DNA of 64,000 bases, taken from Acanthamoeba castellanii str. Neff. Its lineage: Eukaryota; Discosea; Longamoebia; Acanthamoebidae. Both the position numbers and the translations under genes were made by a program. Of this stretch, positions 1-11,079 are shown in pieces (position 1 is the stretch's first letter; the number at the start of each line of letters is the position of its first letter). The stretch is taken from positions 1,247,151 through 1,311,150 of the forward strand of contig NW_004457313.1 in NCBI RefSeq assembly GCF_000313135.1, read 5' to 3'. The notes under the pieces were generated by a model. It did no database searches. It saw only the letters and a list, made by a program, of their open reading frames with translations, and was not told where the DNA came from.

Positions 1-923
1 ACGCCCTTCTTCATCGCTTCGACGCACGAAGCGACCACCGACGGCGTCTTCATGAGGACCGCGCCAAAGCTACCTGGCGCATTCACTATGCGTGAGTCCA
101 AGGTCACTAGTACGTCACGCACACGCACCACCGCACACGCATGCACTGACCTTCTTTGACGTTTTTTGAGGGACAGCCAACGTTGAGATTGACCTCGTCG
201 TAGCCCAGCTCCTGAGCCACCTGCGCGCAGAACTGGAGTTCGGTGGGGTCGTTCCCGCCAAGCTGCAGGACCAGCGGATTCTCGTACGGGGAGTAGCCCA
301 GCAATCGCCCCAGCGACGGCGGCGCGTGGGCGTGTGCGTGCGTCGGCGCCGCTGTGGCAGGAATCTGAACGATCGGTTCAACGTGAGTGAGCGAATGCCA
401 GGTGGCAAAGAGAGGGAGCTGGGTGCCTTATACCGTGAGGGAGAGTGGCGAAGAAGAGGCAAGAGAGGGACTGTGGTGGCGTTGTCGCACGCGGGCGAGA
501 ATGGCGGCGAGCGGGGTGTGGCGCGACTGTTGGTGTTCGGCGTGGATGGACGACAGGATGGCGCCGGTCGACACCATCTCCGTGTAGAGAACGGTGTGCT
601 GCGTTATCTGGCGCATCAAGTACCTGCCATCCAGAATTAATATTAAAAACTGATAAATTAATCAATAATTAATCCACTATGGACGATTAATCGATATATT
701 GGCCGGCGACGTACCTATAGTGTTGGTCGGTGCAGTCCATCATGGGGGCGACGGAGATGCGAAAAGAATCTGAGGCCTTTGCGGTATTGGTGGAAGCGGA
801 ACGAATCGATATCGTTGCATCACGATTCTTCCTATCTGACACAGATCGTGCACCATACGAAACGAGACACGGCACCGCAGATTTTACGGCCGTTGGGCAT
901 AGCAATCGCGATCGAACGGACAT
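1..923 (-). CDS. dusA: tRNA-dihydrouridine synthase, DusA type (3' part outside window)
   Basis: FMN enzyme that reduces uridine in the tRNA D-loop. Seen: SVAPMMDCTDQHYR near the N-terminus (family signature APMMD-TD-H-R), then LYTEMVSTGAI, LVLQLGGNDP, and GYDEVNLNVGCPSKNV with the catalytic Cys of the GCPS motif. The next exon reads SFGAVLMKTPSVVASCVEA and runs off the left edge. Exons: 923-715, from 623 to about 500 (its 3' end is not fixed), from about 350 down to a donor near 147, and 73-1. Joins at 715/623 and into 73 keep phase. The first about 50 residues are not conserved in the family and could be an organelle presequence (inference). Order and spacing of motifs fit DusA rather than DusB/C. 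The C-terminal part cannot be judged. Confidence 0.85.
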
Positions 924-1015
924 GTGCGGGGTGGATGAGGTGTTTGGTGGTGCCCTCTTCTTTTGAGTGTTGTTGACAAGGGGCTGCTGACGTCAGCAAA
1001 CAAGACTCGCCTCCG

Positions 1016-2387
1016 TCAGTAGTCAGTGTCGATCCGTCGTTGACCGGCCCCCAGCTTGTAGAAGATGTCGCCCTTGCCGTCCCACACCTTGGGCTTGATG
1101 GTGGCGCCCACCATCACGGCACTGCTCAGCAGGAGGGGCGTGATTGGTGGGCCAAGCAGCGAGAAGAAGGCGGCCACGAGAATCCACAGGTGCAGCGACT
1201 CGAGCATCTTTCGTGGCAGCACCTCGTCGTCGCGCTCCGCGTCTGCTTCCTCTTCACCATCAGTGCCTTGGCCCGGCTTTGTAGCGGAGGTGACCGTCGT
1301 CTGACGGTTCGAGGTCGTTGCTGGTCGCTTGTCACTGCTGGCTGGACTGACGAACAGAGTGTAGTAGACCTTTGCAAGGCAGACGAGCACGGCGAACGAT
1401 GCAACAATAGAGAAGTCGTTGTCGTCCATCCCCTGCAGCGACACACACCACACACACACACACACACACACGCAATAAGAAGACGCAACAATCAGGGGCC
1501 GTGGGAAAAAGCAGGCGAACCTTGACGATCAAAGCGGGGCTGCCGGTTTCGAGCAGATCCCGTCGCACGTTCCATTTGGCGGTGGTGTCGACCACGAGGA
1601 CGCACAGGGATGTGGATAAGAGCATCAACGCGCCGCGTAGCATCTGGCGTCGTTCCTCCAGGATGTCGATCGACCAAAAGCGATACATCTACAACGTCGA
1701 TTGCCAGCCATGACAGTCATCAGTGGCAGAATGATGCGCATTGGGCAACACGGGGAATGTGGCCACGTACGAAGAAAATGGAGAGGAGGGAGGGTAGCAG
1801 GAGTGTGCCGAAGAAAGGCGCCTTGTTCCACATGAAGGCGTTGAAATAGCCGTTGATCGCCATCATTCCCAGCTGCAGCAAAGTCACGGCCGTAACCGAC
1901 CTGCACGGCACAGCGCACATTAGCCTTCATTCCATGCATGTCGAGCGCGTGCAGGAGGTGTGCGTGCTGCGAGCCTGGTTTGGGGCGCAGGCGAGGTCGC
2001 ACCGTTGTATGGAGGCGAGCAAGTCAGCTCGCTGGTCCATCAGTCGCAGCTTCCAGAACCTGGCATGCAAGGTCAGTTGTTGTTCACATTCGGGCACACA
2101 GGCAACACGCTATCACGAACACCGCACATGCACACACCGCACACCGCACGCACGGGGACATGAACGTACACAGAGCCCATGAGGACGTGGAAGGTATGCA
2201 CGATGAGGGCCAGCGCGATTTCGGCAGCGTGGAAGAGCGGGGAGGCCACCACCTGCCGGTCGGACAGTGTGAACACCGAGAAGCCGTAGCAAAACAGGCC
2301 AACGGCCGCTGACCCATTGAGCAGCATGAATGCGCCGCCCACCACCGCCGTAGCCGTCCTGTGCTGCACCATCTGCGCTGTCATCAC
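1016..2387 (-). CDS. multi-pass membrane protein, family unknown
   Basis: Five exons (2387-2170, 2059-2003, 1900-1771, 1688-1521, 1432-1016) join in frame to a protein of about 329 residues. It holds roughly six hydrophobic segments: AVVGGAFMLLNGSAAVGLF, IALALIVHTFHVLMG, a segment around MMAINGYFNAFMW, RGALMLLSTSLCVLVV, FSIVASFAVLVCLAKVYY and LWILVAAFFSLLGPP. Between the last two lies a polar, acidic loop rich in Ser, Thr, Asp and Glu. No catalytic motif is recognised. The sense strand of intron 4 carries a long GT run. The start at 2387 is the first Met of the open frame and has a second Met next to it; an earlier exon cannot be excluded. Its job is unknown to me. Confidence 0.72.
1441..1471. 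repeat. (CA)n microsatellite in an intron
   Basis: About 30 bases of CA dinucleotides inside the last intron of the membrane-protein gene on the minus strand, where it reads (GT)n next to the acceptor. Similar runs fill many introns in this window. Confidence 0.9.
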
Positions 2388-2583
2388 CAGATGGAAAAAT
2401 AACTCATTACAATGAGATTAATCTTGCCGCACCAGATTTGCGAACTCATTGGCGAGAAGGGCACGTACAAGTGTGCACCAGCGGTTAGGCGTGCACCTCT
2501 TCCTCAAGGATGTCCAGAAACTCTGCCTTTTCTTTCGGTTGCCTTTCTTTTATTTATTTTTCGATTAATCGGCCAAAACGAAG

Positions 2584-4278
2584 ATGAAGGTGGCAACAAC
2601 CAAGCTGGCGACGCGCAGTCGGCCGGTTACGCCGATGTTGAGCCCCGCGCTGCTCATGCGGTGCAGCGTCGGACCGACTTGCACATCTCAATCGCTGCTG
2701 GCACGCCGATTTTCATCAGACGTAAAGAAGACGATGAAGGCGGCCGTGGTGCCCCAGTACGATCTGGAGGACAGCGACGAGGTACACCCGGCGTCCCTCA
2801 TCGTCCGCAGCGACTGGCCAGTGCCCTCGCTGCACGACGTCGAGTCGCGGCACGACGAGGGCGACGTACTCGTGCAGGTGGCAGCCAGCAGCGTCAACCC
2901 CATCGACAGCATGCTTCGCCGGGGCTACGGCCGTGCTCTGCTCGAAGCCACCGCACAGGGGAGGTCGCGCCTGCCCTTCATTCCCGGCTTCGATGTCGCC
3001 GGTACGTTCGATACCGAACATCAGCGGGCTGATGGCGGTTGTGTGAGCTCACCATGATGATGGCGTGTGCAGGTACGGTGGTGGATGTGGGCACCGGGGT
3101 GTGGAATTGGAAGAAGGGCGACATGGTGTGGGGAGGCGCAGAGCTCTTTCGCAATGGCGCCCATGCCGAGTACATCGCCATCAACCAGGTGCGTCGCACG
3201 ACCACCAATCGGTTGGCTGTATTTGTTGGGAACCGGCGGCTGACGATTTGAGGCCTGGACCTCTAGCACGCGCTCGCGCCCAAACCAGCCAACCTCACGA
3301 TGGAAGAGGCCGGCTCGCTGCCTTTTGTGGCCCTCACCAGCTGGCGTGGGCTCGTCGACACGGCTGGCCTTTCTTCCTCCACCAGCAAACGAATCTTCAT
3401 CAACGGCGGCAGTGGTACGCTCCTTCTGGTCCCAACGTTCTTTGTTCTCTCTCTGCGTGCTAAAATCAACTGTGTGTGTGTGTGTGGTGTAGGCGGGATT
3501 GGAGTGTTCTCGATCCAGCTGTTGAAGAGCTGGGGCCACTACGTGGTGGCATCGTGCGGGGAGCGGAATGTGGAGAAGCTCACCAAGCTGGGCTGTGACC
3601 AGGTGCTAGACTACCGAAGCCCTCAGTTCCAGCAGTTTTTTGGACACCCCCGAGAGCGTCGACGTCGTGCTCGACACCGTGGGCGGCGCCAAGAGCGAAG
3701 CGAGAGGCCTTCGCGTAGTAAAGCCCGGCGGGCACTACCTGTCGCTGCGTGGTGCGCCCCTTCTTTCGAACCCCGCGCAGCTGTCGCTCCCTCCCCCCCC
3801 CGACCTAATAAGTTTCCTCCCTCAGGTCCGTTGGCCACCATGACCGACAGTGGCGGCCTCGTTGGCGGCCTTCTTGGCGCCGCCACAACCATCGCCCAGA
3901 AGAAGCTCGCTGCATTCACGCAAGGTACCTTCCTCGTGTGCGTGTGCGTGTGCGTGTGCGTGTGCGTGTGCGTGTGCGTGTGCGTGTGCGTGTGCGTGTG
4001 CGTGTGCGTGTGCGTGTGCGGTAGTTTGTGTGCGTGTGCGGGTGGCCTCGATGGTACCTGAAAGTGCATCCGCGCCTGCAGACCGAAGACACGTGCATGT
4101 GGACTACGTGATCTACAAGCCCAACGGCGACGCACTGCGCGAGGTGGGGAAGCTCGTGGAGATGGGTCGCATCAAGCCCGACATCGACCGAGTATTCGAT
4201 CTGGGCGATATTCGCGAGGCGCACCAGTACCTCGAGGGCGGTCACGCCCGCGGCAAGGTCGTCATCAAGGTGATGTAA
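2584..4278 (+). CDS. RTN4IP1: mitochondrial NAD(P)H oxidoreductase, RTN4IP1-like (one apparent frameshift)
   Basis: Medium-chain zinc-less quinone oxidoreductase. The vertebrate relative RTN4IP1/OPA10 acts in the mitochondrial matrix in ubiquinone synthesis. Exons 2584-3001, 3073-3188, 3267-3414, 3493-3751, 3826-3924 and 4082-4278 join in phase. Residues 1 to about 45 are basic, Ser/Thr-rich and end LLARRFSSD, a typical presequence. Then come VLVQVAASSVNPIDSMLRRG, FIPGFDVAGTV, the nucleotide-binding turn INGGSGGIGVFSIQLLKSWG, DVVLDTVGGAK and the conserved end DIREAHQYLEGGHARGKVVI. Exon 4 changes frame in a run of six T (3636-3641): dropping one T would give a continuous family-like reading across FQQF-LDTPESVDVV. 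I take this as an assembly indel or a recent mutation. The fifth intron is mostly a GTGTGC repeat. Length fits the family. Confidence 0.88.
3936..4020 (+). repeat. (GTGTGC)n hexamer array in an intron
   Basis: About 85 bases of near-perfect GTGTGC units (about 14 copies) starting shortly after the 5' splice site of the last intron of the RTN4IP1-like gene. It is open in several frames, so it gives Cys-Val and Thr-His pseudo-peptides that are not real proteins. Confidence 0.95.
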
Positions 4279-4582
4279 GCTTCTCCGATCTCTCCCCGTG
4301 CAGCTTCGGGAGATTGATTGATCAAGGCATCACATCGTGATCGTACTTGTTGATGTGTACGAGTTGTGAGTAGTCCTCGCTGGCTTGCTTGGTATGGCCA
4401 TTTGGGTGGGTGAACTCAACCGAACTCAGCCGAGCTGACACGTGGCCCTTTATCTCTTCGCGGCCAACTGAGCTCGCAGTTCATTCTTTCGCTCTCCCAA
4501 CCGCGGCCGCACCAGAACAAGAACAAGAACAAGAACCAGGAGAAAGCTCTCTTATGCTGCTATTGGCAGTTGGTCCATAGAT
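4279..4582. other. intergenic, no gene seen
   Basis: Spacer of about 300 bases between two plus-strand genes. It holds the 3' flank of the RTN4IP1-like gene and the likely promoter of the SPRING1 homologue, including a short (AACAAG)n-like stretch near 4515-4535. I see no reading frame or RNA gene with support. Confidence 0.5.
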
Positions 4583-6015
4583 ATGGAGCTTGCAGGCGAG
4601 ACACAAGGGGGCCAGGATTTCGTCATTAATCTGCAACCACGATTTTATGGCTTCTGTACGTGGCCCTTGCAGCTGCTGCAACTCCCATGCGCCCTCCTAA
4701 GAAAATCTCTTTTGTCTTTAATTACAGATGACAACGTGGCCCAGTTCGAATCCTCCTACACAGAAGAGCAGGTAATCAAACTCTTGATTTTTAATCAATT
4801 ATAAAATCAATTCATATTTGATTTTTTAATTAATAATTTATTCTGGCCAGCTGTTGCAGAGAGCGAGGCGGCTGAAGAACCAGCAACGGCGTCGGGTGCG
4901 ACGGCTTCTTCTGGCGCTCATCGGCACGCTCGGCACTTCCTTTGGTGGTGGTTTGGTTGTCGTTTCTGTGTCTCACTTCCATGTGCGTGCGCGTACAGCG
5001 GTGACGGTGAGCGTGGTGGTCATGATCATTGTATATTCCATTATCGCCACATCACGGTACATCGAGAACGAGAGCGGTCGTTGCTCGCAGTATGCACGCG
5101 CACGCCCCTGGATCTGACCTTCTTCATATATCCAACACACACAGAGATTACTATGGCGGAGTGCCGCACAGACGCAATTGGTGGTGGAGCTTCTTCAGGC
5201 GAAAGCTGAGCGAAAGCGACAAACGACCACACGAAGGTAGTTCAGCTCAGCTCCAACGGCCTGGCAGGCGTTGTTGAGGCTGACGTCCCTCGTATCTCCG
5301 ACCAGAGACGGGTGGCGGGTCGCAGCGCGCCATCGCACAGAAGCACGAGCCGGCGGGAGGAGGGGAGGACGACGCGGGGCTGGGCAAGACGTGGCTTCGG
5401 ACGTGCGACAACTCCAAGCAAGGGCGAACCTACGTCACCGACGAGCGTGGTACTTATACGCTACTGCTGCCTGTCTATCGTTTGTCACCGACATCAAGAC
5501 TCACGCCATGCGGCTGGTGTGATGCTATGCAGGCTATGTGTGCCGGTGGGATCAGATGTACTCTGGAGCGGGGTATGGCTGCTGTTGGGAGTCAGATCGC
5601 ACGAATATCTCGCGCTACTCCTGCCAACAGTGCGACATCAAGTGCGTGGCTTTCTCCATATGGTTCTGCTTTCCTTTGGCCTTGGTTGACTGGCCCTGTC
5701 CGATGGATGGCGACAGGACTACGTGTTGCTTGGAGTACGAGTTTTGTGTATCGTGTTGCCTCAACCCAAGCCAAGAGCAGCGCGTTGCCAGTTGGCTACA
5801 GCTCAACATTGAAGGTACAACACGTTCCAATTGTGATTGTCCTCTTCTCATGTCTGGATTCACCTTCACCAGACTCCCGCGAGCGAGAGGAGATGGCGCC
5901 TCTTTCTCTATTCGAGCAGTGCCTCGCCCTGTGCCGCACGTCATCAGCCTCGATTCTGCGACAGCACATCTTCATCTCGCCCTCTCACTTCTGCTATGCT
6001 GGTGTACCATCATAG
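4583..6015 (+). CDS. SPRING1: SPRING1 (C12orf49/DUF2054) homologue, SREBP-regulating membrane protein
   Basis: Nine exons (4583-4655, 4728-4771, 4851-4947, 4999-5076, 5147-5236, 5306-5449, 5533-5641, 5717-5814, 5873-6015) join with consistent phase to 291 residues. A basic stretch (about 42-57) precedes one membrane helix (about 58-88), so it is a type II or signal-anchor protein. The luminal part carries the Cys-rich DUF2054 core: CDNSKQGRTYVTDERGYVC (161-179), GCCWES, SCQQCD, TCCLEYEFCVSCC (214-226), EQCLALCRTSSAS (259-271) and a final FCY. These line up motif for motif with human SPRING1, a Golgi factor needed for Site-1 protease and SREBP activity. The insert between helix and core is longer than in animals. 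Function by homology only; short exons make automated gene calls here likely to fail. Confidence 0.88.
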
Positions 6016-6241
6016 CTTCATCCACCTTCATGTGATGATGTACAACAGAATCCAAGGCTGGTGTATGTACAAAAGGGTGTATCTAAAAGTGTTCCACATG
6101 CCAGAGAGTATGTACAAAAGTCTTCGCCACCTTCGAGCTTCCTCCTCCTCCTACCTTGCACTCTACAGCTGTACCGCTTGCTCCTCTTCATGTTACATTC
6201 GAGGCGGCCTCCTTGATGGTTGAGAGAGAGCTTGAGAGCTT

Positions 6242-7559
6242 TCACGCGTCCTTCTTGTCGCGGGAGACGTCGCCGTTGTTGGGGTGAGCTGCAATCATCT
6301 TGAGCGGGACGGCGATGGCCCGAGCTGATGAAGCCGGCGACGCAGGCGAGCGAGACGGCGACGCGACGGCACGCATGACGCCCCGTTTGGCGGCGATCCA
6401 CGAGTGGTAGACGGCAGCGGAGACGAAGACGCCGGTGGTGCCGACGACGAACACGGGCGTGGCGACCGCGGAGCCGCCGATGACGCCGCCGAGGATGATG
6501 TACTTGACGGCCGTCACCAGCATCGTCGGTTGGATCGACACGGCAAAGGCCGTCGTCACGCCCACGACGCCCGCCACCAGCGGCCGCTCGCACAGTCTGT
6601 AGAAGGAATCCATAGCTGCCCTGGCCCCCATCATGAACCCGAAGGCGAAGCTCGTTCCCGTGGCGGCTAGAACGACTGCGTCGGGGGAGAAGAGACTGGT
6701 AAGAGTTGGATGGAGCTACGTATGAACATGAGATGGATATGAATCCTTTGTGATTTGAAGGATTGGATGTACCTCCGAGCTTGGATCCAACGTTGAATGA
6801 GGGCCAGTTCTCAAAAAAACCCGTCCTGCGGGCTACTTGAGAATCGACGATCGCCAACTGCATATCGGCCGGCGTCGAGTTGACGGTCGGGGCGGCCTGG
6901 CTCTTGGGCGCGGGTGAGTCGCCGTCGATTAGAACCCACGAGTCGCCATCCTCATCCACGAACGCCTTCTCGCCGTCGACAACGATTTCGTGCGGCTGCT
7001 GCCCCTCGTCACCGAGCAAGCCCTTCATCCGCTGCTCCCATTCCAGCCGCTTGGCCTCTCGGATCTGTCGCACCTGATCCTCCCAGTTCGAAAGGAACAT
7101 CGAGAACACCAGCGAGTTTTCGGCTTCGTTGGGCTCTGCGTTCTCCTCCTCTTCGCTCTCTTCTTCTTCCTCTTCGCCTTCTTCCTCGTCGAGGTGGGGT
7201 GAAGTTGCTGCTCCAGCATTGACGTCGCCAGGAGTCTTCGTCGACAGAAGAACCTTTTGTTGGGATGATGCGTCGATGGGTGGCTCGGAGGAGCCAGGAA
7301 TGGACTCCTCATCTTCGCCCTTGGTCTCCCCGATGATGGCCCAGTCCTCAAATTGATATTGATCGCTCTCGTCGATAAACTTGAGGATCTCGGGCATCTG
7401 CTCGTCCGTGATGCGAACGAACTGCTTGTTATCGAAGTGCTGCACGTCCTCGGGCTTCACCTCGTGAATCATCGTCTCAATGTCGTCTTCATACATCGGC
7501 TCGATCATGGAGTCCATGTCGCCCGAAATCTCGACCGACCACGGCTCGTGCTCCGCCAT
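6242..7559 (-). CDS. acidic membrane protein with two LIR-like motifs
   Basis: Two exons (7559-6773, 6675-6242; phase 1 join) give 406 residues. Residues 1-260 are hydrophilic and strongly acidic, with an almost pure Glu tract at about 124-140. From about 262 the chain is hydrophobic: VVLAATGTSFAFGFMMGA, PLVAGVVGVTTAFAVSI, AVKYIILGGVIGG and PVFVVGTTGVFVSAAVY, i.e. four short segments, then a Ser/Pro/Ala-rich tail ending RDKKDA. Two tryptophan motifs sit in acid surroundings: QFEDWAIIGE (Trp73) and DGDSWVLIDGD (Trp208). Both fit the W-x-x-(L/I/V) core of Atg8-interacting regions. No known family is recognised. A selective-autophagy receptor is a hypothesis; an ordinary acidic-tailed membrane protein is the simpler alternative. 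Confidence 0.75.
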
Positions 7560-7833
7560 ATTTCCTCCTTCTCTCAGATCGTTCGCGCTTGTTGTTTGCC
7601 TTCGTACTCGTTAGATGTGGAGGGATTGAATCGTTTGTAATTGTTGTGCGGCGTGTTGTGGTCTTCGGCAGAAAGGCCAGGGCGGTTGTACTGTGGGTTC
7701 AGCAAATTTCCAAGCCGTATTTCGCACCTCTTCGTGTCCGAATGTTTGCCAGATTTTGAACTATGCAAAGAATGCGCCAAAATTGCCGTTTATTTCTATT
7801 TTAGATTGTCGCCGTCAAGATCACCCCAGCGAG

Positions 7834-10748
7834 ATGAACAAGGAGCAGAGCAACGATGAGGTGGGCACCTCTGTGGGTACGCGTCGACGCCCATGGGTTT
7901 TTTTTTGGTGCGTGGTGATGGCTCAGGTGCTTGCCGGGGGGGGGGAAACAAACAGCCTTTGAGCTGAGCACCGAGCCGGATGCGCCTAAGGACGCTTCGC
8001 CAGCCGTTGCTGCCGTGTGGGAGCTCTACGCGCGTGTGTGGGACGCCGTCATGCACAGTGACCCCATCTCAGCCACTATGTACGTTTGGCGCCCCGACAT
8101 ATTTCACCGCGTGGTGTGCCCCCTCACGCGCCTGCTCGCGGCACACACAGCGTCGGCGATCACCGGTTCAACGACAAGCTGCAGGACTTGTCCAAGGCCG
8201 GCTACGAGGCCCACGCCCAGGCCGTCGCCAACTTCCGGAAGCAGTTGGAGGCCATCAGCCTCGACGACATTCCGCTGGAGAAGGGTGAGTGATGCGTTCG
8301 TCGCGCAGAGCGTGCGCGCGCGTGTATGTGATATGGTAAGCTGACACCACCGCCTCCCACACACAAGACCAGCAAAACTACCTCTTCCTGCAGAAGTTCC
8401 TTCAGTTCGAGCAGATGAAGCTCGACAGCTTCCATCGCTTCGAATTGCCCACTTCGCATTTGTTCGGCCCGCATATCATGTTCCCGCAGCTCTCCACGTT
8501 TCACCCCACCGCGTACGTCATCCTCCATGCAGACGCGCTTGTAACAACAAAACCAATGCGCCGTTGAAGCTCACGCGACCAACGCTATGTGCGCGCGCAC
8601 GATCAGTTCGAAGGCCGACTTTGAGAGCCTCATCAAGCGTATCAAGGCATTCCCGCAGCAGGCCGATCAGATGATCGACGGCTTCCGCGAGGGCATCCGC
8701 GCCAAGATCACCCACCCCGCCACGTCCGTCGCCACCCTCATCAAGCAGTGCGAGAACCAGATCAAGGCCTCGCCGCAGGTACAGCCCCGGTTCGTCGTGT
8801 GCGTGCATGCGTGCTTGCTCACTCTCTGGTCGCTGTAGGAGAGTCCGCTGTACGGCCCGATCGCAAAGGCCAAGAAGGCTGAGCCGGCCGTGCTCTCGGC
8901 CGATGACCTGGCGCAGCTGGAAGCCGAGGTGGTCGCATCGATCGAATCGCTGGTCTTCCCCGCCTACGCCAAGCTTAAGTCCTTCCTCGAGTCCGAGTAC
9001 CTGCCCGAGGCACGCCAGGAGGCCGGCATCTGGGCCTGGCCCGAAGGCGAGAAGATCTATGATCTCACCATCCACTTCTTCACTTCGCTGCCCCTAACTG
9101 GTGCGTCTCTCTGCGCCGCTCGCCTATTACTTCGCCCGCCTGACATGTTGGAATGTTTGGAATGTGGTGTATGTCTTGTGCGCCGGTGTGTGCTCACACA
9201 ACAGCGGAGAAGGTGCACGGCCTGGGTCTGGAGGACGTGGCGCGCATCAAGCGCGAGATGGAGGCCATCAAGGAGAAGGTGGGCTCGCCCAAGGAGGAGG
9301 ACCTCAAGACCTTCATGGAGAAGATCAAAGCCGATCCCCGCTTCTACTACGCCACCGGTACCCTCTTCCTTCTGGTTCTCCTGCTTGTTCTCCCTCTTCA
9401 CCTCCTCCTTCTCATCAACTTGCCGCTATTTCTGCCCAGGCGAGGAAATCGTGCAGGAGTACAAGAGGATGCTGAAGGAAGCGGAAGCCAAGCTGCCCCA
9501 ATATTTCGGCATTCTGCCCAAGGCCGCGTACGATGTCAGGTACCTGTGCACCATAAGATAAGCAGACCCATGGCGTCGTCTGTGTTGTGGGCTGTTCCGA
9601 CTGTCGCTGATCTGCGGTGCTGTTGTTGTTGTGCAGAGCGATCGAGCCCTTCAGGGAGCAGAACTCGCCCCCCGCCCACTACTACCCTCCGCCGGCTCCC
9701 GTTCCGGTACGCAAAACGAAACCAACCCCCCTCCTCTCCACAATAGAGAAATTAGTAAGCTCGTGGTGGTGACGTTTGCTGACGTCAGCGACGCGCGCGT
9801 GTGGTGCATAGGGTTCCACCGCGCCGGTGCGGCCGGGTATCTTCTACGCGAACACGTATAAGCCCGAGACGCGTCCCAACTACGTCATGGAGTCCATCGC
9901 GCTTCACGAAGGCGTTCCCGGGTGCGCATGGGGTTTCCTCCCCCCATTGGGGGGGGGGCATTGCTCCAATCAGGAGAACTGGTCCTGATAGCTCGCTCCC
10001 TCCCCTCTCTGGCGTAGGCACCACCTGCAAATCGCGGTCGCTCAGGAGCTCGACGGGCTGCCGCGGGCCAGGAAACAGCCGGCCGACTTCACCACCGGCT
10101 ACATCGAAGGCTGGGGCCTCTACACCGAGAAGCTGGTATCAATGCCCGCCGCACTCTTTGTTGTTTTTCAAGCGGCCTTGCTGGATACCCAAGACGATGA
10201 CTCACACCGCTCGCGCGCCTGCCAACAGGGCCTCGAGATGGGCTTCTACCAGGACCCGTACAGCGACTTTGGTCGCCTCACCACCGAGATGATGCGTGCC
10301 GTGCGTCTGGTCGTCGACACTGGTAACAATACCTTATCACCATTGGCTACTGACATAACAATGATCGATCCAATTCGTTGGCATTGGCTGATCGACGTTG
10401 CTTGATTGGTTGGTGGACTGTTTTTATTGACCCACACACACAGGGCTGCACGCGTTCAAGTGGACAAGGAGCCAGGCCATCGAGTACTTTGCCGACCACT
10501 CGGCCATGGGCATGACCGACATCGAGGCGGAGGTGGACCGCTACATGGTGTTCCCGGGCCAGGCCCTGTCCTACAAGGTCGGCGAGAAGACCATCCTCCG
10601 CATGCGCGCTACGGCGCAGGAGAAGCTGGGCCAGGCCTTCGACATCCGGGCCTTCCACGACGAGACCCTCAAGCACGGCTCCCTCCCGCTCGAGACCTAC
10701 GAACGCAACATCCTCCGCTGGATCGACGCCCGCCTCGCCGTCAACTAA
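7834..10748 (+). CDS. DUF885-family putative metalloprotein/peptidase
   Basis: Thirteen exons (7834-7876, 7956-8079, 8151-8284, 8368-8512, 8607-8778, 8839-9100, 9205-9357, 9440-9539, 9637-9706, 9812-9921, 10018-10135, 10229-10322, 10444-10748) keep phase throughout, giving a protein of about 590-600 residues, usual for the family. Seen: [17 protein letters not shown] near the start, [19 protein letters not shown], and the family hallmark [19 protein letters not shown], where HE and HH are the likely metal ligands. It continues [37 protein letters not shown] and ends [17 protein letters not shown]885 proteins are common in bacteria and largely uncharacterised. No clear signal peptide is seen; the first exon codes only about 14 polar residues. 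Substrate unknown. Confidence 0.88.
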
Positions 10749-11079
10749 ACCTCGATGTGCGCCACACGCTTCTTACTCTTTGAAATAGGGTACGAGTGCT
10801 TGACAACCATCCGTTGTATTAGGAAATTGATATAAATGCCCAATCGTGAGATAACAAGACCACTCCGGGCCAATCCGGGCTTCCAATGTGATGCATACCT
10901 GGTAGCCCCGCGGAGCGATCGGGTTTGTGCACCACACAGCGGTCTGGCCCTGGTCGTCCACGCCCAACAGCCGGCCTACAACCTGACCGACGCCCCGCCC
11001 GCGCCAGTCTACGCCACCCAGTACGAAGCCCGCGTGGCCGCGGCCCGCAGTCGGCCTGGAGCGGCGTAGATCCCCGGGC
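10749..11079. other. intergenic, no intact gene seen
   Basis: Follows the DUF885 stop codon. The right half keeps weak coding-like periodicity in shifting frames, so it may be the decayed 5' end of the beta-helix pseudogene that follows. Confidence 0.4.

Noticed and set aside
3936..4020. Regular repeat taken for a CRISPR or satellite array
   Set aside because: The unit is six bases with no spacers and lies in an intron of a eukaryotic gene.
4740..4756. GTTCGAATCC resembling a tRNA B box
   Set aside because: It lies in exon 2 of the SPRING1 homologue, and no A box or cloverleaf is found around it. I saw no tRNA or rRNA in the window.
6018..6773. Read-through of the minus-strand frame beyond 6773 in the LIR-motif gene
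   Set aside because: After a GTACAT donor the frame becomes Arg-rich shadow; the hydrophobic exon at 6675-6242 joins in phase and is the better end.
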